Source: Mycolicibacterium bacteremicum
Lineage (GTDB): Bacteria; Actinomycetota; Actinomycetes; Mycobacteriales; Mycobacteriaceae
Direction: 5' to 3'
NCBI RefSeq assembly: GCF_943913955.1
Contig: NZ_CALUAE010000011.1
Location: 1 to 64,000, forward strand
Length of the DNA: 64,000 nt
Part shown: in pieces, positions 35,034 through 43,153 of the stretch
Layout: each line of letters begins with the position of its first letter
Position numbering within the stretch: the first letter of the stretch is position 1
Translations under genes and position numbers: made by a program
The notes under the pieces: generated by a model
Seen by the model: only the letters and a program-made list of their open reading frames with translations
What the model was told of the DNA's origin: nothing
Database searches by the model: none

Positions 35034-35581
35034 CCCGCATCATCGCCGGATCCTATGGCGGGCGCCGAATCTCGGTGCCCGCCAGTGGGACTCGGCCGAC
35101 CACCGACCGGGTGCGCGAATCGCTGTTCAACGTGCTGACCGCGCGGCTGGACTTCGACGGTATCGCGGTGCTGGACCTCTACGCCGGGTCCGGCGCCCTC
35201 GGTCTGGAGGCGCTGTCCCGCGGCGCGGCCACGGCGCTCTTCGTGGAATCCGACCGCCGCGCCGCCGCGATGATCGAGTCGAACATCAGCGCCCTCGACG
35301 CCCGCGGGGCCGCGGTGCGCCGCGCCCCGGTGGACAAGGTCGTCCGATCCGCCGGCCGCGCCGTCGATCTGGTGTTCGCCGACCCGCCCTATGAGGTGAG
35401 CACCGGTGCGGTCGAAGGCGTGTTGAGCGCGCTGTCCGCCAATGGTTGGGTGCGTTCCGGGGCTGTTGCGGTGATCGAACGGCCCGCCGGTGCGGCAACG
35501 CTGACCTGGCCGGCGGGCTGGCAGGCCGATGACGAGCGTCGCTACGGTGACACCCGGCTGGAGTTCGGCGTCATCGCGTAG
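35030..35581 (+). CDS. rsmD: 16S rRNA (guanine966-N2)-methyltransferase
   Basis: Methylates G966 of 16S rRNA. The 183-aa class I methyltransferase has the SAM motif LDLYAGSGALGLEALSRGA, the catalytic FADPPYEV and the N-terminal GTRPTTDRVRESLFN. The conserved first strand of RsmD, TRIIAGSYGGRRI, is encoded directly after a CTG at 35030 that overlaps the pyc stop as CTGA. No ATG, GTG or TTG lies in frame between the previous stop at 35003 and this CTG, and the first canonical start (GTG 35075) would delete the strand. I therefore propose a CTG start with translational coupling to pyc. It is followed by coaD after 11 bp. Confidence 0.9.
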   Translation: MTRIIAGSYGGRRISVPASGTRPTTDRVRESLFNVLTARLDFDGIAVLDLYAGSGALGLEALSRGAATALFVESDRRAAAMIESNISALDARGAAVRRAPVDKVVRSAGRAVDLVFADPPYEVSTGAVEGVLSALSANGWVRSGAVAVIERPAGAATLTWPAGWQADDERRYGDTRLEFGVIA

Positions 35582-35592
35582 CGTCTCGGATC

Positions 35593-36069
35593 ATGAGCGG
35601 CGCCGTCTGTCCCGGATCCTTCGACCCCGTCACCCTCGGTCACATCGACATCTTCGAAAGGGCAGCCGCCCAGTTCGACGAGGTCGTGGTGGCTGTGCTG
35701 GTGAACCCGAACAAGAAGGGGATGTTCACCGCGGCCGAACGTATCGAGCTGATCGAGGCCTCGACGACGCATCTGCCCAACCTGCGGGTCGAGTCGGGGT
35801 CTGGACTGGTGGTCGATTTCGTCAGAGAGCGCGGGCTGACGGCCATCGTCAAGGGGCTGCGTTCGAGCACCGACTTCGAGTACGAGTTGCAGATGGCGCA
35901 GATGAACAAGCACGTCGCCGGTGTCGACACCTTCTTCGTCGCGACCACGCCGGCCTACTCCTTCGTGTCGTCGTCGCTGGCCAAGGAGGTCGCCGCGCTG
36001 GGCGGTGACGTCACCGATCTGCTGCCCGACACGGTCAACGCGCGGCTGCGGGAGAAGCTCGGAAAGTAG
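35593..36069 (+). CDS. coaD: Phosphopantetheine adenylyltransferase
   Basis: Fourth step of coenzyme A synthesis, joining 4'-phosphopantetheine and ATP. The nucleotidyl-transferase signature CPGSFDPVTLGHIDIF is at the N-terminus, RERGLTAIVKGLRSSTDFEYE in the middle and the second ATP motif YSFVSSSLAKEV at residue about 125. The 158 aa length is typical (161 in M. tuberculosis). In M. tuberculosis the PDIM/PGL gene cluster begins after this gene; here sepIVA follows after 90 bp. Confidence 0.97.
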   Translation: MSGAVCPGSFDPVTLGHIDIFERAAAQFDEVVVAVLVNPNKKGMFTAAERIELIEASTTHLPNLRVESGSGLVVDFVRERGLTAIVKGLRSSTDFEYELQMAQMNKHVAGVDTFFVATTPAYSFVSSSLAKEVAALGGDVTDLLPDTVNARLREKLGK

Positions 36070-36159
36070 CTTTCCGCGACACACCGGCCGACAAAGCCGA
36101 GTCACACGAGTAACACCAGGCACACTGGTCACTAACAACGACGCCTGGAGGGTGCTGCC

Positions 36160-36897
36160 GTGTACCGAGTTTTTGAGGCCCTTGACGAGCTGAGCGCGAT
36201 CGTCGAGGAAGCGCGTGGTGTGCCGATGACAGCCGGGTGCATGGTGCCGCGCGGCGATGTGCTGGAACTGCTCGACGACATCAAGGACGCCATCCCCGGA
36301 GAGCTCGACGACGCCCAGGATGTGCTCGACGCCCGCGACGGGATGCTCAACGAGGCGCGCGACCACTCGCAGTCGATGGTGGCCACTGCCACCGCCGAGG
36401 CCGACTCACTGGTCAACCACGCCCGCGGTGAGGCCGACCGGTTGCTCGCCGATGCCAAGGCCCAGGCCGACCGGATGGTCGCCGAGGCACGCGCGCACAG
36501 CGAGCGCATGGTCGGCGAGGCTCGCGAGGAGGCCGTGCGCATCGCGGCCACCGCCAAGCGCGAATACGAGGCCACCACCGGGCGCGCCAAGTCCGAGGCC
36601 GACCGCCTGATCGAGAACGGCAACCTGTCCTACGAGAAGGCCGTGCAGGAGGGCATCAAGGAGCAGCAGCGCCTGGTGTCGCAGACCGAGATCGTGCAGA
36701 CCGCCACCGCCGAGGCGACCCGCCTGGTCGACACGGCCCACGCCGAGGCCGACCGGCTGCGCGGGGAATGCGACATCTACGTCGACAGCAAGCTCGCCGA
36801 ATTCGAGGACTACCTCAACGGCACCCTGCGGTCGGTGAGCCGGGGCCGGCACCAGCTGCGCACGGCGGCCGGTACGCACGACTACGCCACCCGGTAA
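36160..36897 (+). CDS. sepIVA: DivIVA-domain septation protein SepIVA
   Basis: Coiled-coil protein of mycobacterial division and polar growth (Rv2927c homologue). Of the 245 residues, the N-terminal 50 are MYRVFEALDELSAIVEEARG and a DivIVA-like PRGDVLELLDDI segment. Residues about 55-220 form a long, heptad-rich, Ala/Glu/Arg-rich coiled coil, with repeated AEADRL-type units. Known SepIVA is regulated by arginine methylation; several arginines lie in the coil here. The GTG at 36160 follows GGAGGG. A strong terminator follows 14 bp after the stop. Confidence 0.93.
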   Translation: MYRVFEALDELSAIVEEARGVPMTAGCMVPRGDVLELLDDIKDAIPGELDDAQDVLDARDGMLNEARDHSQSMVATATAEADSLVNHARGEADRLLADAKAQADRMVAEARAHSERMVGEAREEAVRIAATAKREYEATTGRAKSEADRLIENGNLSYEKAVQEGIKEQQRLVSQTEIVQTATAEATRLVDTAHAEADRLRGECDIYVDSKLAEFEDYLNGTLRSVSRGRHQLRTAAGTHDYATR

Positions 36898-36911
36898 CCC
36901 GATACGACGAT

Positions 36912-36946
36912 AACCGGCCGCCGCCCCACCGGGGCGGCGGCCGGTT
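36912..36946. terminator. Terminator after sepIVA
   Basis: A perfect 16-bp stem, AACCGGCCGCCGCCCC with GGGGCGGCGGCCGGTT, has a 3-base loop and is followed by TTTGT on the plus strand. It sits between convergent genes (sepIVA, ending 36897, and the SfnB-like gene, ending 36955), so it may act on both. Confidence 0.88.
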
Positions 36947-36954
36947 TGTCATGC

Positions 36955-38202
36955 TCAGAGTTGCCCGTGCCGAGGCGGTTTGGTGCCCGAGAGGGTGTAG
37001 CGGCCGATGTGTTGCAACTTCCACCGGGTCGCATCGTGCAGGGTGTGCGTGCGCGCGTCGCGCCAATAGCGGGCCAGGTTGGCTGCACCGGATGCGCTGC
37101 GTGTCCCGCCGAGTTCGAACAGCGTGCTCGACGCATCCAAGCACGCCCGGGTGGCAGCCACCTTCGCGACCGCCACCGCCACCGATGCGGCCGCGGCGCT
37201 GTCCTCGTCGAGATCGATGGCCGCCGCATCCACCGCGCGACCGGCCTCGGCCAGCAGCGCCTGCGCGCCGCGCACCGTCACGGTCAGCTCACCGGCGATG
37301 TGCACGACTGTCGGATCATCGGCCGCGGTGTCCACGCCGGCCTCGAAATGTGGCCGGGCCTTGGCGGATTGCCGCACACCCTCGGCCAGGGCCGCGGTGG
37401 CGATTCCGACATCGAGCGCGGCGTGGAACAACTGCGCCCGCGCGCCATAGGTGGTGGGCCGGGCGAAGATCGGGGTGAACGGCACCACCTGCGATGTCGG
37501 CACCCGGACCGCGTTGAGGGTGACGGTGCCCGATGCGGTGGTGCGCTGGCCCATGCCGTCCCAGTCGTCGACCACCTGGAGACCGTCGGTATCGGCGGCG
37601 ATGAACGCCAACGCCTTCGGCGTCGACGAGGTCGGGGTCTCGCCGGGAATATCGGGCAGCGACGCCCGCACAATCACCCAGTCGGCGAACAGCGCGCCGG
37701 TCGAGTAGAACTTGCGGCCGTCCAGCACGTAATCCTCGCCGTCGCGGATGAGCGTGGTGGCATCCACGTCGATGGGATGTGGGCGGGATATTTTCCCGTC
37801 GCTGCGCTCGCCTGGACGCTCCGTCTGCGCATTGGCGAAAAGCGCTCCGCCGAGCACCTTCTCGTAGAAGAACGCCTGCTGGGCGTCGGTGCCCTGCAGG
37901 CGCAACGCCTCCAGGAAGGTGTAGTGCGAATGCGGAATCTGGGCCAGCGACGGGTCGCCGTGGGCGAGTAGCCGGAACACCTCGGCGATCACCGTCGCCG
38001 GCGCGGCGATGCCGCCGTATTCGACGGGCACCGACAAGGTCAGCAGCCCCGAGTTTTTCAGCGCCTGCACCTGCGCGTGGGGCAGGGTGCGGTCGGCATC
38101 GCGGGCCGCGGCGCCCTCGGCGAACGCGGCGGACAGCTCGGCGGCCACCGCCAGCGCCTGCGCGGTGTCGGTGATGCGCAGGTCCTCGGCCTGCGTGGTC
38201 AC
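36955..38202 (-). CDS. SfnB/DszC-like flavin-dependent sulfur-acquisition oxidoreductase
   Basis: A 415-aa acyl-CoA-dehydrogenase-fold enzyme of the SfnB/DszC group, reduced-flavin monooxygenases that help release sulfur from dimethyl sulfone or aromatic sulfur compounds. Indicators are LPHAQVQALKNSGLLTLSVP, PVEYGGIAAPATVIAEVFRL, DGRKFYSTGALFADWVIV and the C-terminal LGGTRSASGAANLARYWRD. It overlaps the upstream LLM monooxygenase gene by 4 bp (GTGA), so the two are co-expressed for sulfur scavenging. The actual substrate cannot be fixed from sequence. A flavin reductase is not seen nearby. Confidence 0.87.
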   Translation of the reverse strand: MTTQAEDLRITDTAQALAVAAELSAAFAEGAAARDADRTLPHAQVQALKNSGLLTLSVPVEYGGIAAPATVIAEVFRLLAHGDPSLAQIPHSHYTFLEALRLQGTDAQQAFFYEKVLGGALFANAQTERPGERSDGKISRPHPIDVDATTLIRDGEDYVLDGRKFYSTGALFADWVIVRASLPDIPGETPTSSTPKALAFIAADTDGLQVVDDWDGMGQRTTASGTVTLNAVRVPTSQVVPFTPIFARPTTYGARAQLFHAALDVGIATAALAEGVRQSAKARPHFEAGVDTAADDPTVVHIAGELTVTVRGAQALLAEAGRAVDAAAIDLDEDSAAAASVAVAVAKVAATRACLDASSTLFELGGTRSASGAANLARYWRDARTHTLHDATRWKLQHIGRYTLSGTKPPRHGQL

Positions 38203-39368
38203 CGGGCGGCGCCGACGAACGGGATCGACACGCTGGGTGCCTCGTCGGAGCCGGAGTTGAACAGGCCGCGCCGGCGCAGGATGGGTACCACGCCCTCGCC
38301 GAACCAGAACAACTCCTCCAGATGCGGGTAGCCGGAGAAGATGAACTCCTCGATGCCGATCTCGGCGTACTCGGCGATGCGGTCGGCGACCTCGGTGTGA
38401 CTACCGACCAGCGCGGTGCCCGCCCCGCCGCGCACCAGCCCGACGCCCGACCACAGGTTCGGCGCGATCTCCAGAGTTCGTGCGTCACTCCAGCTTCCGT
38501 TGGCGCGATTGGCCTCGTGCAGTGCCAGCATCCGCTTCTGGCCCTCGGACTGGCTGCGCGCCAGGCCGGCCTGGGCGGCTGCCACCGTCTCCTCGTCCAG
38601 TGCGGCGACCAGCTTGTCGGCCTGCGCCCACGCCTCCTCGGAGGTGTCCCGCGAGATGGTGTGCAACCGGATGCCGAAGCGCAGTGTGCGGCCGGCGGCC
38701 GCGGCTTCGGAACGGATCCAGGCGATCTTCTCGGCCACCGCGGCCGGCGGCTCGCCCCAGGTGAGGTACACATCGGAGTGGCGCGCGGCGACCGGGCCCG
38801 CTGCCTTGGAACTGCCGCCGAAGTACAGCGGCGGAATCGGGTTGGGCGGCAGCGCCAGCGCGGCCTCCTCGACATCGATGTATTCGCCCTTGTGGGTGAC
38901 GGTCTCGCCGGCCCACAGTCGGCGCACCACGTCCAGGAACTCGTCGGCCCGTTGGTAGCGGGCGTCCTTGTCCAGATGGTCGCCGAACGCGCGCTGTTCG
39001 TGCGCCTCGCCGCCGACGACGACGTTCAGCAGGATCCGCCCCGGTGCGTGCCGGGCGAAGGTCGCCGCCATCTGGGCCGACAGGGTGGGGCTGACCAGTC
39101 CCGGCCGGAATGCCACCAGGAAGGCCAGCGAGGTGGTCTCCCGGGCCAGCAGCGCGGCGGTGACGAAGGCGTCCTCGCACCATGCCCCGGTCGGGATCAG
39201 CGCGCCGGTGAAGTCGAATCGTTCCGCCGCCCGCACGATCGATGCCAGGTAGTCGATCGACGCGTCCCGGTCGCCGCCGGCCGCACCGGCCGGCGTGCCG
39301 TGGCCACCGCCGACGATGAGCCGGCTGTCGCCGTAGGTGGGCAGAAACCAGTGCAACTTCACGGTCAC
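38199..39368 (-). CDS. SsuD-like FMNH2-dependent alkanesulfonate monooxygenase
   Basis: A 389-aa luciferase-like (LLM) enzyme that cleaves the carbon-sulfur bond of sulfonates to give sulfite. Markers are KLHWFLPTYGDSR at the N-terminus, FTGALIPTGAWCEDAF, GRILLNVVVGGEAHEQRAFG, and PLYFGGSSKAAGPVAARHSD. I chose the GTG at 39368 (MTVKLHWF), preceded by AAAGGA at a good distance; GTG 39362 is an alternative. The stop of a 25-codon upstream ORF overlaps this start. The gene leads a two-gene operon with the SfnB-like enzyme. Confidence 0.9.
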   Translation of the reverse strand: MTVKLHWFLPTYGDSRLIVGGGHGTPAGAAGGDRDASIDYLASIVRAAERFDFTGALIPTGAWCEDAFVTAALLARETTSLAFLVAFRPGLVSPTLSAQMAATFARHAPGRILLNVVVGGEAHEQRAFGDHLDKDARYQRADEFLDVVRRLWAGETVTHKGEYIDVEEAALALPPNPIPPLYFGGSSKAAGPVAARHSDVYLTWGEPPAAVAEKIAWIRSEAAAAGRTLRFGIRLHTISRDTSEEAWAQADKLVAALDEETVAAAQAGLARSQSEGQKRMLALHEANRANGSWSDARTLEIAPNLWSGVGLVRGGAGTALVGSHTEVADRIAEYAEIGIEEFIFSGYPHLEELFWFGEGVVPILRRRGLFNSGSDEAPSVSIPFVGAAR

Positions 39369-39442
39369 AGAATTCGTCCTTTGCGCAGCCAGAGTCCTCG
39401 TGCCGTCGAGTATCGACTGCCGATCGCACGCCGCGCGGCCAT
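39365..39442 (-). CDS. Possible 25-residue upstream peptide coupled to the sulfonate monooxygenase
   Basis: ATG at 39442 opens a short frame, MAARRAIGSRYSTARGLWLR then KGRIL, ending at a TGA that overlaps the GTG of the monooxygenase (GTGA). It is arginine-rich and has no cysteine, unlike the Cys-rich leader peptides described for some mycobacterial sulfur genes. The exact stop/start overlap is the main reason to list it. No clear ribosome site precedes its ATG, so it could be chance. Confidence 0.3.
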   Translation of the reverse strand: MAARRAIGSRYSTARGLWLRKGRIL

Positions 39443-39564
39443 GCCCGCCCAGCCCGATTACGCCACCCACTCCACCGGCCACGGCGCGGCTGAAGACTTA
39501 AAATCTCGCTGATCCGGTGTCGGGCCCCGGTCACCGGTATGGGGCCCGAAGTAGACTCGGGTGC

Positions 39565-40119
39565 ATGGCCGCCAAGAGTCCCCTCGCGATCGACATCTCG
39601 CGCCTGGGTCGTCGGCCGGGCTCGCTGATGGAGGTACACGAAACGGTGCCCGCACCGTCGCGTATCGGCCTGGACCTGATCCGTATCGAAGAGGGCGCCC
39701 CACTGGAACTGGATCTGCGCATCGAATCGGTGTCGGAGGGGGCGTTGGTCACCGGCACCGTGTCGGCGCCCACCGCGGGTGAGTGCGTGCGGTGTCTGGA
39801 GCCGATCAGCGGCGATGTCACCGTCGACCTGACCGAACTGTTCGCCTATCCGGGCAGCACCACCGAAGAGACCACCGAGGACGACGAGGTCGGGCACGTC
39901 GTGGACGACCGCGTCGACATCGAACAGTCTCTCGTCGACGCCGTCGGTCTGGTGCTGCCGTTCACCCCGCTGTGCCGGGAGGACTGCGCGGGGTTGTGCC
40001 CCGACTGCGGCATCGTGCTCGCGAACGCCGAACCCGGCCACCAGCACGAGAAGATCGACCCCCGCTGGGCGAAGCTCGCCGCGCTGCGCGACGAGGTCGG
40101 AGACCCCGGTGACAACTGA
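39565..40119 (+). CDS. YceD/DUF177 family protein
   Basis: Homologue of M. tuberculosis Rv2926c and of E. coli YceD, which is needed for normal 23S rRNA accumulation. The 184-aa protein has the DUF177 core (AGECVRCLEPISGDVTVDL) and a C-terminal cysteine cluster, PLCREDCAGLCPDCGIV, that probably binds zinc. I chose the ATG at 39565, seven bases after TAGACT, a spacing that suggests a leaderless message; a longer frame from 39517 is unlikely. In many bacteria rpmF follows; here rnc follows, overlapping by 11 bp. Confidence 0.9.
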   Translation: MAAKSPLAIDISRLGRRPGSLMEVHETVPAPSRIGLDLIRIEEGAPLELDLRIESVSEGALVTGTVSAPTAGECVRCLEPISGDVTVDLTELFAYPGSTTEETTEDDEVGHVVDDRVDIEQSLVDAVGLVLPFTPLCREDCAGLCPDCGIVLANAEPGHQHEKIDPRWAKLAALRDEVGDPGDN

Positions 40120-40828
40120 GCACGAGGCGCTCTCCGAGGCGCTGGGCGTCGAACTGCCCGCAGATCTGCTCACCATCGCGCTGACCCACCGCAGCTACTC
40201 CTATGAGAACGGCGGTCTGCCGACCAACGAGCGGTTGGAATTTCTGGGTGATGCGGTACTGGGCCTGACCATCACCGAGGAGCTCTACCACCGCCACCCC
40301 GACCGCGCCGAAGGTGATCTGGCCAAATTGCGGGCCAGCATCGTCAACACCCAGGCATTGGCCGATGTCGGCCGCAAGCTCGGGCTGGGCGGACACCTGC
40401 TGCTGGGCAAGGGGGAGGAGAGCTCCGGCGGTGCCGACAAATCCAGCATCCTCGCCGACGGTGTCGAATCCCTGCTGGGCGCAATCTATTTGAACCGCGG
40501 CAGCGATACGGCGCGGGAGGTGATCCTGCGGTTGTTCGGTGAGTTGCTGGACACCGCGCCGACTCTCGGCGCCGGGCTGGACTGGAAATCGAGCTTGCAG
40601 GAGCTCACGGTGGCGCGCGGTCTCGGCCCGCCCTCGTATGCGGTGACCGCGCAGGGGCCCGATCACGACAAGGAATTCACCGCCGTGGTGACCGTCGCCG
40701 AGCGCGAATACGGCCGCGGCGTCGGCCGCACCAAGAAGGAGGCCGAACTCAAGGCGGCCGCCGCGGCGTGGAGCGCGCTGGACGCGTCAGGAACCGACGA
40801 GACGACCGACGGTGCCGGAGCTTCCTGA
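40109..40828 (+). CDS. rnc: Ribonuclease III
   Basis: Double-strand-specific endoribonuclease that processes rRNA. The catalytic signature is NERLEFLGDAVLGLTITEEL near residue 40, with the second acidic pair in ILADGVESLLGAIYL. A C-terminal double-stranded-RNA-binding domain follows (DWKSSLQELTVARGLGPPSY to KKEAELKAAAAAW). Length 239 aa is normal. Its GTG lies within the 3' end of the yceD gene, and its end overlaps fpg by 17 bp, so the three are one operon. Confidence 0.96.
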   Translation: MTTEHEALSEALGVELPADLLTIALTHRSYSYENGGLPTNERLEFLGDAVLGLTITEELYHRHPDRAEGDLAKLRASIVNTQALADVGRKLGLGGHLLLGKGEESSGGADKSSILADGVESLLGAIYLNRGSDTAREVILRLFGELLDTAPTLGAGLDWKSSLQELTVARGLGPPSYAVTAQGPDHDKEFTAVVTVAEREYGRGVGRTKKEAELKAAAAAWSALDASGTDETTDGAGAS

Positions 40829-41681
40829 GGTCGAGGTGGTGCGTCGCGGGCTGGACGCACACGTGCGCGGCCGGACCATCGCCGATGTGCAGGTGCTGCA
40901 CCCGCGCGCCGCGCGCCGACACCTGGCCGGCTCGATGGACCTGACCGCCCGGCTGCGGGGCACCCAGATCACCGGCACCGGACGGCGCGGCAAGTACCTG
41001 TGGCTGACCCTGTCCAGCGGTGAGGCCATCGTCGTACACCTGGGGATGAGCGGCCAGATGCTCATCGGGGAGGTGCCCAACCCGTCGCATCTGCGCATCG
41101 CCACCGTCTTCGAGGACGGCAGTTCGATGAATTTCGTCGACCAGCGCACGTTCGGTGGGTGGATGCTCGCCGATCTGGTGACCATCGACGGCACCGACCT
41201 TCCCGAGCCGGTCGCCCACATCGCGCGTGACCCGCTGGACCCGGCGTTCGACCGCGACGGTGTCGTCACGGTGTTGCGGCGCAAGCATTCTGAGATCAAA
41301 CGCCAGCTGCTCGACCAGACCGTGGTGTCCGGCATCGGCAACATCTACGCCGATGAGGCATTGTGGCGGGCCAAGGTCAACGGCGCTCGGCTGGCTTCGG
41401 CGCTGACCCGCCGTCAGCTCGGCGAGGTGCTCGACGCGGCGGCCGCCGTGATGACGGTGGCGTTGGGCCAGGGCGGTACGTCGTTCGACTCGCTGTATGT
41501 CAACGTCAACGGGGAATCCGGATATTTTGACCGGTCGCTGGAGGCCTACGGCCGGGTCGACGAACCGTGCCGACGGTGCGGTGCACCCATGCAGCGGGAC
41601 AAGTTCATGAACCGCTCATCGTTCTACTGCCCGAAATGTCAACCGAAGCCCAGGATCCGGCGCGCCGCTAGCGTTGGTTGA
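40812..41681 (+). CDS. mutM: Formamidopyrimidine-DNA glycosylase
   Basis: Excises 8-oxoguanine and formamidopyrimidines (also called Fpg). The N-terminal MPELPEVEVVRRGL supplies the catalytic proline and glutamate after removal of methionine, which fixes the start at the GTG at 40812. KYLWL, the helix-two-turn-helix DQTVVSGIGNIYADEALW, and the C-terminal zinc finger CRRCGAPMQRDKFMNRSSFY ending in CPKC are all present. At 289 aa it is full-length. It overlaps rnc at the start and the convergent proline-rich membrane protein by 14 bp at the end. Confidence 0.97.
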   Translation: MPELPEVEVVRRGLDAHVRGRTIADVQVLHPRAARRHLAGSMDLTARLRGTQITGTGRRGKYLWLTLSSGEAIVVHLGMSGQMLIGEVPNPSHLRIATVFEDGSSMNFVDQRTFGGWMLADLVTIDGTDLPEPVAHIARDPLDPAFDRDGVVTVLRRKHSEIKRQLLDQTVVSGIGNIYADEALWRAKVNGARLASALTRRQLGEVLDAAAAVMTVALGQGGTSFDSLYVNVNGESGYFDRSLEAYGRVDEPCRRCGAPMQRDKFMNRSSFYCPKCQPKPRIRRAASVG

Positions 41682-42321
41682 ACTGCACCGCCGCGGACAT
41701 GCAGACCTTCCACTCGCCGTTCTCCTTGCGGAAGTAGGCGGTCTCGAACGGACCGCCGGTCTCCATCGTCGCCGATGCGACATCACCTTTGACCACGATG
41801 TCGGTCGCTGACAGTCCGGTGGTCGGCGCGGTCTGGGGGATCTCGATGCCCTCCAGGATCTGGCCGAGTTCGCCCAGTGCGCTGAACATTCCGGCCTCGG
41901 CGGCGCAGAAATACCGACCCAGTTCGGAGAATTTGCCGGTGCTGCCCGCCGCGCTGAACTCCTCGACGAGTTCCTTGATCTCGGTCTCGTCGCTGGAGAC
42001 GATGATGTCACCGCCGCGAACAAGGAACACACCGCCGACCACGAGTGCGGCGATCACCATCACGCTGACCGCGCCGCCGACGATCCACCACAGTGCGTTG
42101 TTCTTCTTCGGCGGTTGCTGTGGCGGATAGGGATACGGGTAGGGATAGCCCTGCGGGGGCGCGCCGTAACCGTAGGCCGGCGGCGCGCCGTAGCCGGGGT
42201 ATTCCGGATATTCGAAGGCCTGCGGCTGTGCGTCGGGATTCCACGCACCCTGCGGTCCGGCTTGCGGCGAGGGGTCCCAGGGCCCCTGCGGCCCCGGCTG
42301 CTGCGGGGGGTATTGCGTCAC
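41668..42321 (-). CDS. Proline-rich single-pass membrane protein with lumazine-binding-like ectodomain
   Basis: The 217-aa protein has a Pro/Tyr/Gly/Gln-rich cytoplasmic N-terminus (residues 1-70, PYPYPYPPQQPPKKNN), one membrane helix (about 76-100) and an extracytoplasmic domain of about 115 residues. The ectodomain resembles DUF4878/lumazine-binding-like folds (ELVEEFSAAGSTGKFSELGR, ending AYFRKENGEWKVCM). Function is unknown. The N-terminal design resembles the membrane protein in the ESX-like cassette (49981-51126), but the ectodomains differ. Confidence 0.78.
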   Translation of the reverse strand: MTQYPPQQPGPQGPWDPSPQAGPQGAWNPDAQPQAFEYPEYPGYGAPPAYGYGAPPQGYPYPYPYPPQQPPKKNNALWWIVGGAVSVMVIAALVVGGVFLVRGGDIIVSSDETEIKELVEEFSAAGSTGKFSELGRYFCAAEAGMFSALGELGQILEGIEIPQTAPTTGLSATDIVVKGDVASATMETGGPFETAYFRKENGEWKVCMSAAVQFNQR

Positions 42322-42362
42322 TGCGATGGCTCCTCAGCTGGTGTCTTTCAACACTAACCGCC

Positions 42363-42390
42363 CTGGCAACCATCGCGGCGTCCGTACACT
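42363..42390 (+). promoter_or_regulatory. Candidate promoter of osmC-acyP-smc
   Basis: CTGGCA (42363-42368), 16 bases and TACACT (42385-42390) lie in the 121-bp region between divergent genes, 52 bp before the osmC start. The match is moderate. Confidence 0.35.
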
Positions 42391-42442
42391 CGCCCGCGGA
42401 CAGCCGTGAACGCGAGTCGGATACGAGGAAAGAAGTCAAACG

Positions 42443-42859
42443 ATGACCGAACTGTGGGTTGAACGCACGGGTGTGCGCCGCTACACGGGACGCAGCACGC
42501 GCGGAGCCGAGGTGCTGGTCGGATCCGAGGATGTCGACGGTGTGTTCACCCCCGGCGAGTTGCTCAAGATCGCGTTGGCTGCCTGCAGCGGGATGAGCAG
42601 CGACCACCCGCTGCGCACCCGCCTCGGTGACGATTACCCGGCCACCATCAAGGTCGCCGGGGCCGCCGATCGCGAACGCGAGCTCTACCCGCACCTGGAG
42701 GAGTGCATCGAGGTCGACCTGTCGAGCCTGACCGAGGACGAACGGGCCCGCCTGCTCACCATCGTGCGGCGTTCCATCGACAAGGTGTGCACCGTGGGGA
42801 ACACCCTGAAGGCGGGCACCGAGGTGAGCCTGACGGTGACCGATGTCGGCCGGGCCTGA
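42443..42859 (+). CDS. OsmC-family peroxide-resistance protein
   Basis: A 138-aa OsmC-like thiol peroxidase, homologous in place to M. tuberculosis Rv2923c. The two redox cysteines are visible in LKIALAACSGMSS and DKVCTVGNTLKAG, the usual spacing for the Ohr/OsmC dimer fold. It probably reduces organic hydroperoxides. AAAGAAG precedes the ATG. The end overlaps the acylphosphatase gene by 17 bp. Confidence 0.9.
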   Translation: MTELWVERTGVRRYTGRSTRGAEVLVGSEDVDGVFTPGELLKIALAACSGMSSDHPLRTRLGDDYPATIKVAGAADRERELYPHLEECIEVDLSSLTEDERARLLTIVRRSIDKVCTVGNTLKAGTEVSLTVTDVGRA

Positions 42860-43127
42860 CGTCCGGCTCAGCGCCTGGGTGCACGGCGACGTCCAGGGCG
42901 TGGGCTTCCGCTGGTGGACCCGGGCGCGCGCCCTTGAGCTGGGGTTGACCGGATACGCGTCCAACCGGCCCGATGGCCGGGTGCACGTCGTCGCGCAGGG
43001 GCCGAAGGCCGACTGCGAGCGCCTGCTGGACCTGCTGCAATCCGGCACGACCCCGGGAACCGTCGACAACGTGGTGGCCGACTGGTCCGTGGTGGGCGAC
43101 CCGATCCCAGGCTTCAGCGAACGTTAA
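42843..43127 (+). CDS. acyP: Acylphosphatase
   Basis: A 94-aa enzyme that hydrolyses acyl phosphates. The signature GDVQGVGFRWWTRARA supplies the catalytic arginine, and YASNRPDGRVHVVAQG the catalytic asparagine. Length is typical. The ATG at 42843 lies within the osmC 3' end, so the two are coupled. smc follows after 26 bp. Confidence 0.95.
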   Translation: MSAGPDVRLSAWVHGDVQGVGFRWWTRARALELGLTGYASNRPDGRVHVVAQGPKADCERLLDLLQSGTTPGTVDNVVADWSVVGDPIPGFSER

Positions 43128-43153
43128 CCGCCGCGGCGGTAGGGTTTCACCTC

